Below are positions 1 through 10,922 of a stretch of 64,000 nt of DNA, in pieces; position 1 is the stretch's first letter; each line of letters starts with the position of its first letter. Under the pieces are notes generated by a model. The model was given only the letters and a program-made list of their open reading frames with translations. It searched no databases and was not told the DNA's origin. Made by a program: the position numbers and the translations under genes. This stretch comes from Eopsaltria australis (Eukaryota; Chordata; Aves; Passeriformes; Petroicidae), in the NCBI GenBank assembly GCA_034509425.1, contig JAVTVJ010000663.1:496001-560000 (forward strand), written 5' to 3'.

Positions 1-352
1 TGAGCCTGATCCCCTGGTGTCTTGTACATTTCATGTGGTGGCACTCAAGATGATCTGCTCCATGTCCTTCCCTGGCACTGAGGTCAGACTGACCAGCCTG
101 TAATTCCCTGGATCCTGCTTGTGGTTGTTCTTGTACATGGGTGTCAAATCTGCTAGCCTCTGATCAACTGTGACTTCCCCAGTTATCCAGGACTGCTGGT
201 AAAAAATTGAAAGAGCTCATTGAGCTCTTCTATCAGCTCTCTCTATATCCACAGGTGGATCACATTCAGCCCCACAGTTTTGTGTATGTCTAAGGGGTAT
301 AGCAGGTCACTAACCATTTCTCCTTGGATTATGGGGGCTTAATTTTGCTCAT
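1..352 (-). mobile_element. CR1 LINE fragment, part of the ORF2 reverse transcriptase (approximate right end)
   Basis: Read on the minus strand this encodes a decayed stretch of the CR1 ORF2 reverse transcriptase: the block around the conserved 'GPDGIHPRVL' region, followed by a 'WLTGEVP' and 'YRPVSLTS'-type region running off the left edge of the window. The reading frame is broken by substitutions and indels, so it is a dead copy. It continues beyond position 1, so its full length is unknown. The right end is placed where CR1-like sequence fades near 'gggggcttaattttgctc'. The CR1 assignment is from family knowledge. Confidence 0.8.
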
Positions 353-2165
353 CTATGCAAGTGTTTATTTTATTTAGCTTTAGAAACAAGGCTTTTAACT
401 CACTTGTAATTTGTCAATTTGTAAACAAAATCGAAAGCTTACATGACAAAAAGGTCTGATATTAATCAAAAACCTGTTATGCATTGAGCAAATTAATGTA
501 AAAATTAGATTTACATGTTTCCCCTGTCTCCTGGAGTCCTGTCTGCATCTGGATGTTTGTAGCTTCATTTTCTGTGGTTTCTCTTTGCTATCCAAATATT
601 TATTTATGCTAGTGAGAAATAACCACTAGTTGATGAGGACAGCAAGTGTTCTAGGAAGACAGAGCATTATTTACTCCAAGTTTGCCATCTGGAGTGTCTG
701 GAGAGGACCAAATAAGCTAGCAGTTTGTCAAGAACATACAGAAAAACTAAAAAAAAAATGTCTGAAAAAAGGTGAAAGGGAAAGAACAGCCAGGATAAAA
801 GTTGCTGCTGTAGAGCCTCATAAGCCTGATGGCTTGTTTTTGTTGTTGAAGTGCTACTCTGTAAGAAAACGTATCGTCATATCTCTGAGTTTCTAAACTA
901 CCCATGCTGCACAAGCCAGTCTTGTGACAGCCTAATAGACACCACTGTTAGGGGAATTATTTAGTCCAGTAAAATACGATACATGTAAGAATAATGGAAC
1001 ATAGCTTGGGCCATATCATATGTTATTATTCCACTTAATATCTTGAATAATACCCATCTTCCAGTGTTTTCTTACTCTTCACATGTTAGTGGTCTTTTTC
1101 CAGCCATCCAATCTATGTATATTTAACTATTCTAATATTTCCTCCTAAGTGATACTGTCAACTCCCTGACTGTTTTTAATCCTCTTCTCTGAAATCTGTT
1201 CAATATTTTTTCTGGCAACTAGGTGCCCTACATTTAATGCAGCATTCGGAACATACTCACACTGCAGCTGAACAGAAAAGAAAATTCTCTGTGGGAAGAT
1301 ACCTGTAAGAATTTTCTGCCAAATTGTGTTAACTATTTTTTGCTACAATATCATGTTGCATTCTCAACATTATCTTGCTGTGACTGTGACCACATTTCTT
1401 TATTCATCATTGTTTCCTAGATTTATGAGGTGTTAATTCTGCAAAGACCCACATGACAGCCAGCATCAAACATGGAAGTGTTGCACTCCATTACAACAGG
1501 CTGTAGGATGGGCAAGAAGTGCAGGCAGTGGCTCACTGAGAGGGGAAATTCATTTATTTGTTACATTTTGGAACTATTCAGGAATAACAGAACACTCTAA
1601 TACCTGAAAAATATGTGTATTTTATGTGTACTTTATAAGCCTCTCCTTAGCTACATCACTGTACCCCTAAGATTTAATTAGCACCTTTAGCACAAATATT
1701 ATTCTGCCCGGGCTCTAGGGGAAGTATCCCAGTGTTGCATTCACGCTGTTTTTCAAGTGTGATCCTGACCACGCAATCTTGTCTTTGCAAAACCAGTGTA
1801 ACATTATTTAATGGATTGTTCTGTTCTCAGTAAAATATCTATGCTTTCATTTGCCTTTAATAATAAATTAAGTCTGACCACAGATGAGAAGACAGTCAAT
1901 TGTCAGATGCTAAATACCTAGCCCAAGGACATTGCAGGTGTGAAAAAGAAACTGACTGGGCATGCTGCTCACACAAATCCTAGTACTGTAGTTGCTCAAC
2001 TCTTTTGGCTAATATTCACCCTGCTGCTGGTTTGTATACTCAGTGGCAATTTCTGTCTTCATTTTTCAATTGGAGTCCAAGTGCACCTGTAGTGGTTTCA
2101 GTTCGCCTATTCAAGTTTCTGGCTAAATGCCAGCATACTTGCTAAAATTTACTTGAGATAAGGAT
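353..2165. other. AT-rich DNA, nothing recognised
   Basis: No gene, repeat family or RNA gene could be recognised. Open frames here (for example plus 630-896) have no start context, splice signals or familiar motif, and I treat them as chance. Confidence 0.5.
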
Positions 2166-2265
2166 TGTGAGATAAGGATTAGGGGTAGGTAAAGCAGGCT
2201 CAAAACTTTAAGAATATAAGGAAAGTTTATTAATTAACCTAGGGCAAAGAGAAAAAAAAAAGAAG

Positions 2266-2271
2266 TACCAG
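2266..2271. repeat. Left target-site duplication of the nested LTR (TACCAG)
   Basis: TACCAG lies directly outside the TG end of the nested LTR. The copy at 2794-2799 is TGCCAG, a 5 of 6 match, as expected for an aged 6-bp duplication. Confidence 0.5.
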
Positions 2272-2793
2272 TGTGGCCGTTGGCGTGGGCCGGCCAATGC
2301 CCACCAGGGTCTCGGACGGCAGCCCTACAGCGTTTACAGTCAGCGTCCCCGTGGGTTCCCTGCTGTCAGGGCCCTTGCCCTTTACTGCAGGCTGTGTCCA
2401 CCCCTTTTGGTGGTCACTGTAACCGAAGAGCCGGAGTAACGCAGGAGGGTTCTTTCACCCGAGATAACAGAGACACCATGTTGTTAGCTATGTCGGCACC
2501 CACGTGAAAGACTTGGGGCACCTTCTGCATCAGACTTTTATTGAGGGATTACAAACCAATCACTGACGGTCTCGGGGGAGGAACCAGGGAGGGGTCGGGG
2601 GACAGGAGTCAACTGGGAAAGGAAGGGGGAGGAGAAGGGGAGACTGGCAGCTGGGGACAGGGTAGCCAGCCCCCGGGAAGCCCGGCCCATCTACAGGACA
2701 AACCACCCCGGGCTCTGCCCCAGGGGACTCTCCAGCCCCTGGCTTCCTAGTGGGGAGAAAAGGGTTTTCTAGGGACTTGGAACCACCACAACA
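2272..2793 (-). mobile_element. Solo ERVK-like LTR nested inside an older LTR
   Basis: This is a GC-rich 522-bp block starting TGTGGCC and ending CCACAACA, so TG...CA. On the minus strand the U3 begins TGTTGTGGTGGTTCC, very close to the start of the provirus LTRs at 34563 and 37243 (TGTTGCGGTGGTTCG). An AATAAA signal is at 2537-2542 (plus TTTATT) in the same context (CAGACTTTTATT) as the solo LTR at 15407-16051, so the two share a family or subfamily. No internal sequence remains, so it is a solo LTR left by LTR-LTR recombination. Frames inside it (plus 2271-2507, minus 2560-2862) are shadows. Confidence 0.7.
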
Positions 2794-2799
2794 TGCCAG
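2794..2799. repeat. Right target-site duplication of the nested LTR (TGCCAG)
   Basis: This pairs with TACCAG at 2266-2271, with one mismatch. Confidence 0.5.
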
Positions 2800-3319
2800 A
2801 ACAAAACCGTCAGACCACCCCTCCTCTCCCTTCACTCCATTTCTTTCCCTCTGGCAGCACACAAAAAAGACAAGACTTTGACTTTCAGTCAGTTTACCAC
2901 CTCTGAAACAGTCCTTGTCTCAGTTCATTTAGTGAGAGAAGTCTCTTTTCTTTATACAATGGATTCTCTGTAAGAAAATACAGTTTTATTGGTTCAGCTT
3001 TACAACAGCTGTCCGGGAGGATAATCTGCTTGTTGTGGAAGACCCCCCCACATCAGTAGCCTTCCCACAGCTACGACAGGGTGGGTCATGACAGTCTACG
3101 TGGTACCCTTTTAAGGATGAACAATTCTATTACAGCAGCAAAGAAATTCCCTTTTTTCTTACTGGCAACACAAGTTTTCCAGCAACTCCCTGGGACAAGG
3201 AACTGTTTATAGTCTTTTCATTGTCTCTGTTCAAGCTTCTCATCAGGCTGTACTTATTTCAGCATTTGCTTGTCTCCACACAGGTGTCTTGGCTCACTGG
3301 CTGCAGTTAGAACCTCACA

Positions 3320-4210
3320 TCCCCCCTTTAGACTATTTTCTCATGTATTACAGGGTATGTATTAGCTTAGTTCCAACTATGGTTCTCACAAAAGAGCTTT
3401 AAGCTTCACTACTGAAGCACTCCTCATGCTCCTTCCTCTAGGCATCGGTCCTGCTTTCCTCACTTTAAAGTCTCTATGTTGTATTTCTGTAGGAGTCTTC
3501 ATGTTCTCCTCTGTGTGCAGGGAAGGATGGGTGTCTGGAAGTTTAGTCTGGACATGGAGAGGGTTAGTCTCTCTCTTTTTCTCGGGCCCTGTGATGCTCA
3601 CGTGGTCTCTGCCGGGCTGTTTGAAAAGTCTGAGCCGTATGACCTAAAGCAGTCACAGTCTTGGTGGCCTTGTTCCACGAAGCTAGCTCGCCTCAGCGGG
3701 CTGGCCCAGAGCAAAGTCCCGGGGTGACAGAGTGGGGCCTGGCGCAGCCTGGCAGGGCTGGCAGAACTCAGTCACCTCGGTCTGGGGCATCAGAACAAAG
3801 CTTTTCTCGGCTCGGCTCCCTGGCCCGCAGCTTCCATGAGGGACTGAAGGCCAGCCTGCCCCCCCCCCAAGTCTCCCTCCCCCTCCACGCCATCCCGACC
3901 GGCAGCCAAGCTGTGTGGCCTGGCCGAGCCTCACCATGGGTGTGGAGGGGGGAGAGCGACCTCTTCTCTCTGTGAGCCAGAAGTCTAAAAGAGGACGTCT
4001 TCAGATTCTTTCTTGGTTTTATGAGTTCTGGAGGCGGAAACTGCAATATCTCCTTTTGGATACGTCAGTTCCAGCTCGACCTCCTTCCTTCTGCACTGGA
4101 AACCCCAGCTAAGGTTACCCCACGCCAGCACCCCAATGCGTTTGGGTGACAAACTGAAAGTACTTCGAAAATTTAATCTGTTGTAAGCCTTCGTGCCTTT
4201 CCACACACAA
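3320..4210 (-). mobile_element. Probable internal remnant of the older endogenous retrovirus
   Basis: This lies on the internal side of the 3' LTR at 2166-3319 and begins, on the minus strand, with the purine tract (3320-3330). It is GC-richer than the surroundings, especially 3600-3970, which includes a run of ten C's near 3860. Short frames on both strands (for example minus 3386-3601 and minus 3768-4046) show no gag, pol or env motif that I recognise. It may be a 3' untranslated or decayed env-side segment. The right end is set where composition returns to the AT-rich background and is approximate. No 5' LTR follows, so the element is truncated. Confidence 0.35.
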
Positions 4211-7200
4211 AATAATTAATGTACTGGTTTTTATTCTCCCTTGTATCCAGTTTTGCTGCAAATAAAAAAAACTAATCTAAAGGCATCACTTCTGCAAAAC
4301 TGATTTTAATCAAGAAGTGATTTGTATCTGCATGTAAGCAGTGTCAGGTAAAAGAGGGATTCACAGTGTTCATCCTGTTCTACATATGGAAGCACAACAT
4401 GAACATCAGCTTCATGTGCTGATCCACAGCAGGCAAAGATTGCTGCACACAGCTGTTCTTCTGTGAAATGTTTGCACTTCAAATGTGCTCCCTGGTTGTC
4501 TTTATTCTGATTTTAGAATGATACCATTCAGTCTTTTCTGGATGCTTTTGGGTGGAAGCTGGAGAAAAAAAGCTACACCATCACAAACATAGCCTTGGCA
4601 GACTTCCCCACTGGATTTTTTTTTTTTTCTGATTTTTGTTTCTGTTTTTGTTTTAATTCAAAGAGACACTTTGAAGGTTGAGGCATACTTTAGAATTGTT
4701 CATGGTCTCTCAAATGCTTTTTAGTTCTTATGGACCCCATGCCCCATCACCAGTCCATACGGGGAAGTCCTTTTAGGGTCATGAAATTTCTTTTTCATGG
4801 TGTATCAGAATGAAATTCCTATACAATTATGCTTTGTGGGTGATAAAAGTTACCGTGTGTGAGGCACATGTCTACATTACGATGTTCTGGTAAAATTCTA
4901 ATCCTTTTGAGATTTTGTGGGAGTTTTATCACTTATTTCAATAGAGTATGATTTTGTCTTAAATTTTGTCCCTTGAATTAACAAATTCACTTTCTCAAGC
5001 ACTTTTTTAATCTTTCTTACTGTGTCATATTTTAAGACTAGGGATGAAGAGAGGAGATACATCAGGAGTATGTCTGAGAACACATAGGTTTACTTGTGCT
5101 TTATAAAATGGTAAGTGAATTACACTGTTTTACTCATTCTCCTTAATCCTATTTCCAGGTAGTAACATGGGCTATAGAAAGAGAAGTTTTATTAATGCAG
5201 GATTACATTTACATTTCTCTAATATTCTTATATTTTATTCTTTGGTTTCAGCTGTGCTTTATAGAATTTGCATCAGTAAAGAACTTAAGAATAAGCTTAA
5301 TATTAAACCTGAGCTTAACTACTTCATTATTCCACACAGCATGTAAGCTTATGATTAACACTGGCTGAAGCCAGTGACAACTTAGAATTTGCATACTTTT
5401 TTTCTGAACTGTGGCTTACCTCACAAAAAGTGAATTTTGGAAAATTTTGCATCAAATCTGTTTGTTGATGTTTCTCAGCTTTTGTTTAGGATTCAAGCTC
5501 ATCCTCTGCATTAAAGTGCAGAAGTACACCTCATAGCCCTTTAGCCTTTATAGATACTCCCAAGATAGAACCCTCTGTGAATTAATTAATGTGCTGTTTT
5601 TTCTCTCTCCAAAGTCATTAATGAGGAACAGAATATAACCTGAACTCCTAAGGCAGTAAACCAGTAGTAATTTCCTCCTAAGTCACTATTTTGCAGCTCA
5701 TCACTTCCCTTTGTTTACTATCTTCCATTAGTGGTTATTTCACATTATAACATTCATATTCAAGCCAATTTAAATTAATTTTGAGAAAAGAGCTTTTATG
5801 GAATGCAGTAATGTTTTCCTTAATTAATTGAAAATGCCTATCATATTACGCTTTTCTTTCACTCACTAATTTTTTAATTCTATCAAAGAAGCAATCAAAT
5901 TTATCCGGCAAATCTTTATTAAATCATTTTTCTGCTTAGCTCTAAAAATATCAGGATGAATGCCAAAACTCTTTTTCACAAACATTTTTTCCATCTCCAG
6001 AGTGAAATCGGTATATGTTATGTAGCTAGCGAAGGTAGCAAAATAATAAAATCGATCACAGATGGACTGGGTTCTGATAGTATAAGAAATTATTCACTGA
6101 GACAAGAAAACAATCAAAAATATATGGCTGACCAAATGATTAAGACTTTTCAAATTGATTCTGGAGGTGTTGCCTGCTAAAAGCTTTTCCACTGATGTCT
6201 GGTAAACGCTGATGTTGTGGTTCTGCACCATGCCAGTTTCTCTGTAATGTTTGCATTTAAAGTTCTTTCCACCCTCATAACAGTGTAGTGAGAGAAAATA
6301 CAGCTTTTATCTAGCAAGAAATGACCTAAAAATAAAAAATTATATTGAGTCATAAATGTCTAACGCATATTGCTAATGTGAACATTTAGACAGGACAGTA
6401 TGTGAAAACAAAGGAGAGATGGATGCATGTATATGTAGCATCCATCGAGACCTTGCAGTGCCAAAAGCAATTAAATTACAGCAACATGAGCTTGTTAGTG
6501 CCTATACAAGGTGTTTGGAGATGCCTGAAAGTAATCTCACCGCCAGAATTCCACCAGCCAGTGCTGTGCACTGACCACAGAGGGTGCAATTGTATCCATG
6601 GATATTGAGGAATTGATATACTTTGAAAATGTAGCTGACAGTTGCTGGGAAAGAATATAAACATATTGGCACGGTGCTGTAACCTCCTGCAGCTGCTGTA
6701 TGGTTGAAGCAGGTAAATGTACACATCAAGGAAAGCCAAAGAAAGCAGCTATAATTCTTGAACTGATAAGAAAAGCCTTTTTATTTCTCATTTTGTGAGG
6801 CCCAGAATAAGGAATTTAACCTTCCACTTCTTGATCCTCTAGGGCAATAAAATAGAAAACACAAAACAAACAAACAAAAGAAACACCCAAAGCTTGAATA
6901 TTCAAGTTTAAAATCGTACTACTTATAACCTGATATCTATTTTGAAATAAATTTAATTCTTTAGAAGAGGTGCAGTGCAGTAGAGAGAGCAACAGGAATA
7001 TTTTGAAAATTAAAACAGGGTTTTTAAGTCTTACAGTGATGTCTTGCATAGATTACTACTGATACTACTGAACCACAACCTCAGCATTTTGAAATTAACT
7101 AACATTTTGGGACTAAATTGAATGGTACTCAGAGGACAGAACTATAGCATTGGGATTTCTGTTATTACATATAGTTCACTGCAACCATTTGATATGAAGC

Positions 7201-8188
7201 TGAGGTCCTTAACAGGAAGATAAAAATCAAGTAAAGAAAAATGCTTTTTACTTCTCACTGTTCTTTGTGTCTTGGTAGTGACATAATCTAAGCTCAGTTA
7301 GTAAGAATGGAGATGCTTCATTCCTGTACTGTGTTTTGGAGCATTATTTTGCATACGGTGAGGATGTTTTTACTGAATTCAGCTCTAAATTTTGCACATT
7401 TATAGCTCCACATCATTGTCACCATCCTACTGCTAATGTCTCTCATTATTTCTGGGCATTTCTGAGTCTTATAATCCCTCTTCTATCATTTGGCTTCCTA
7501 GCTACCCAATGATGGTATGTGGCCATCCCTTATGAGATATCCAGTGCTCCATTCAACATAAGTAGGAAAGGAAACTTACCAAAGATTTCTAAAGGAAACA
7601 AAGACAACACTAATTTAAGCATTAAGATCATTGCAAAGCTTTCTTTCAAAGAACTGTTTACCATTTGGACAGGAAATTGGTTCAGACACTGCAAGAGCAC
7701 TTATCACACTAATTAATTCCCTTTGTTATAACAACAGAAAGGAGCCTTTAATTTAATCACACTTAATTGACATATGACATAGCAGGATACAAGTATTCAT
7801 TCATCAGTAACTTAAACTTCATGAAGTCTTTAGACATAAGAAGATACAATAATCACAGTAAGATAAAAGGTGCAATAAGGCTATTGAACACAAGTGGCTT
7901 TATGGACAGTGATTAGATTGAAGAGCCGTCAAATGAAAGGTCTGTCTACCTTTAGGCTGTCCAAATGAAACTGACAATTCTAAGAGGGGAAAAAGAGAAT
8001 CATTTATCTACATGAAAGCTACACTAATGCTGTTTTAAATCCTGGATGAACTGCAACTCTTCAGGACTTCTAAAATCACAGTCAAAATTTTAGGATGGGT
8101 ATAAGGATCTTGGGGATTGAATCTGTTCAATCTGTGTTAAACTTAACAAAGACATAACCTACATATTCTTTCTGTTATCCTCTGAGGT
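4211..8188. other. AT-rich DNA, nothing recognised
   Basis: About 4 kb of AT-rich sequence with short homopolymer runs only (for example a T run near 4618). No exon, RNA gene or repeat family was recognised. Frames such as minus 6476-6739 look like chance. Confidence 0.5.
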
Positions 8189-8274
8189 GGTTTTTTTTGT
8201 TTTGTTTTTGTTTGGTTGGTTGGGGGTTTTTTTGTTTGGTTTAGTTTGGTTTGGTTTGGTTTGGTTTTTTTTGG
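8189..8274 (+). repeat. G/T-rich low-complexity tract (GGTTT-type)
   Basis: An irregular run of T stretches, GTTT and GGTTT units. The open frame on the minus strand across it (8143-8325) is a low-complexity artefact. Confidence 0.85.
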
Positions 8275-9529
8275 GTGGAGAGAGGGTGTTCTTATTTTAA
8301 CTGACTTCCATACCTGCCCAGGCAATTACAAAAATATGTTCATCTTTGATGATTAAGATCCATACCCTCCTGCATAGCACTGCAGATGTGGAAAGAAGTT
8401 CAAGAAAACTTCTAGTTCAGAACACCTGAGCTAAGATGGGTCACAGTATAAGCAGATGTTTGTAAGAGATTTTTGTTTATAAAAGACTGCTGTTTTTAAT
8501 GTCTCAGTGAAATATTACTTTGAAGGAGATACAAGAACCAGGTGCTAGATAGCTTTTTCATTCTGTTATTCTCAGAGTAGAGACACTTTCCCAATGTCAA
8601 ATCCAGATTTTTGTCAAGAAAATTTATTTCTCCTCACTGCATTCCTAATTGAAACAAAAGTCACAAGACTCCCATCTTACCTGCCCCTCTAAACTTTCTC
8701 ACTCCATCACAGACAGTGTGTTTTTCACTGCTGAGACATTAATGAATTGATTACAACCAGGTTAAGGAGACACCCCAGGGATCATCAGCTACTTCCAGGC
8801 CCTTCATTTCTCATAAGGAAAAAGATACCACTATTTGAGTTTTTTAGTCAGCAGGGATTTCTTGTGCATCAGTGTTTCCCAGGCTTACAGATAAAAACCC
8901 TCTTATGTGCCTATCTATTGCCTGGAGATCTTTCACATAGCATCTGGGAATGGGGAAAAACTAACTCACTTCAATCTTTGGCATGGGTTTAGATCTCTCA
9001 GAGCTGAGGAGCAAAATAAGACAGCAAGATTTGGCTGATGACACATTAATAAACCAAATGACTGCCAACAAGTGTAAGCATAAGTCATTTTTTGTCATAT
9101 TTATTTTAGTATGCATTTTAGTTTTGTCATAATAATTCCATTTTATTTTTAACAATTTAATTAACATCAGCAATAACTTTTACAGCCATTTATGATTCTA
9201 ATGGAGATTGAGAACTACAGTTTAACAAAAACATATTTTTGTATCACAGCACTTTAATAGAATGGCAAAAACTTTTTAAACTCCAAATATTGAGTCCAGT
9301 TGGCAAACTGTCCTGACAAAAGAAGGAATTGGGATTTTTTTTTATCATGTCTTTTCATTCATGCATTAATTGCTTAAGAAGATAGTACAGAGTATCTTCT
9401 GGGGTGTTGTATTTAATCTGACTAACCTATAAATCTTTACTTTTTTTATGAGTCTACAATCATCCTAAAGTCAAGTACGATTCAGGCTTAAAACATGCAG
9501 CCCTGGAATTTCAAGGCAAAAATTAGCTA
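8275..9529. other. AT-rich DNA, nothing recognised
   Basis: No gene or repeat family recognised. The plus frame at 8747-8992 has no supporting motif. Confidence 0.5.
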
Positions 9530-9844
9530 AATACCCCATACCCATCCTACTGCTCCTACTCGCTCAAGGTGAAAGAGGTAGAGGATGAAGTGCAGCTGGG
9601 ACTGGGAAAAGGGATGGGAGAAAGGTCACAGATAACATTTTTCATTTCTTTGTTTTAGTTGTCAATAAATTAAATTGACTTTCCTCAAATTTGTTTTGCC
9701 TGTGATGATTATGGGAGGCAGCTCTACCCATCTTTAGCTCAACACATGAGCTTTTCCATCGTCTTTTCTCTCCTGTTGTGTTGTAGGGAGGGATGAGAAC
9801 ATTTGGGTCAGTGCTTGGCAGCTAGCCAAGGTCAGCCCTTCACA
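9530..9844 (+). mobile_element. ERVL-type LTR, 3' part (left end approximate)
   Basis: The order of blocks matches the R/U5 end of a common avian ERVL-type LTR: a purine-rich GGGAGAAAGG stretch, an AATAAATTAAATT poly(A) signal block (near 9664), a TTTGTTTTGCCTGTGATGAT block, a TTTTCTCTCC block, and an end at ...TCAGCCCTTCACA. The same order recurs at 62935-63230. The U3 half is missing or decayed beyond recognition, and no target duplication could be set. The family assignment is from memory of avian repeats. Confidence 0.6.
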
Positions 9845-10893
9845 AAGTAGCACATGCACTTCACAGTAAGTGTGCATTAACTAATATGGGTCCCCTGATC
9901 CACTGGGAATTAAGTGTCAAACCCTCATTAACTTTTATGCACCCATATTGTCATCCAAAGTCAGAATACTGCTGCATTAAAATTTCACTTAGGGGGAAAC
10001 ACATAAAGCCCTCATCAGATAATATTTTTTGAAATCTGAGTATACAGTTTCATGAATGAATATGCCCTTTGTATTACTGAATTGTTTCAACTATTTAAAA
10101 TCATAAAAGTATCCCAGAGAACTATGTAATCTTGCAAATAATTTAAATTTCTAAAGTAAAGAAGACTAGCAATACTCTATTGATTGCCTGAAATTTAAGA
10201 TCTATTCATATGTGCTATCTTTCTCCAACCCCTTCTAATCTGGTTCACCTGTAGTGAAAGAAAAGAGAGTGATTTGTAGTTGAATTTTACATTATACTCT
10301 ATTATATCCTGAAAGAACCTTTCCCTAGTGATGACACAGAAATTCAGCACCTGGTGTTAACCTTGTGTATATCATCCTTACTAGTTATCTGAAAAAATAC
10401 ATCTTATTGAGAGAGGAAGAGACAAAGAATTTTTAAAGAGTTAGTTGCATCAAAAAATTAATTATGTGACTTGTGTAAGCATTTACAGCCAAGAAGTTTT
10501 AAGCTTAATAAGCTACTCACTTCTGTCACATCAGGTTTAATTAGAAAAAAGAACATAGCAAACAAACCCCTAAAGTCGGAGACTGCAAAGAACTTGTAAC
10601 TTTTCTTGTACTATTTCATGAGCTTTCTAATCATTGAAGTATCTTTAAAGCCAGATGAGGATTTGAATTTTTAACTTTGAAAACCAACAAGAAGAGAATG
10701 AAACAAGCTAGGAAAGAAAAAACCATGTACTTCCAATCTTAAATATCAAAAATTATCATTCATCTTCACGAAAGGAGAAATGGTTTCAGTTCCTTCACTT
10801 TTCCTGTATTTCCACTTTAAGAAATTTCATTTGGACAGTATATAAGCTTTTATTGGAATTAAGAGTTTCTGGAGCCCACTGTTGTGTACACAG
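9845..10893. other. AT-rich DNA, nothing recognised
   Basis: No gene, RNA gene or repeat family recognised. Confidence 0.5.
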
Positions 10894-10922
10894 ACACACA
10901 CACACACACACAAACACACACA
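10894..10922 (+). repeat. (AC)n microsatellite, one interruption
   Basis: A run of AC units broken once by an AA. Confidence 0.9.

Larger units (their letters stand above)
2166..3319 (-). mobile_element. LTR of an older endogenous retrovirus, split by a nested LTR
   Basis: The two ends form a perfect 6-bp inverted repeat: TGTGAG at 2166 and CTCACA ending at 3319. Just outside the right end, on the minus strand, lies a purine run (AAAGGGGGGA, plus 3320-3330). A polypurine tract sits there next to a 3' LTR, so this is the 3' LTR of a minus-strand element. On the minus strand there is a TATA-like TTAAAAGG near 3106-3116 and an AATAAA signal (plus TTTATT, 2226-2231) about 60 bp before the end. 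Without the nested insertion the LTR is about 626 bp. The left end overlaps an imperfect tandem GAGATAAGGAT, which obscures any target duplication. No partner 5' LTR was found to the right. Confidence 0.6.
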
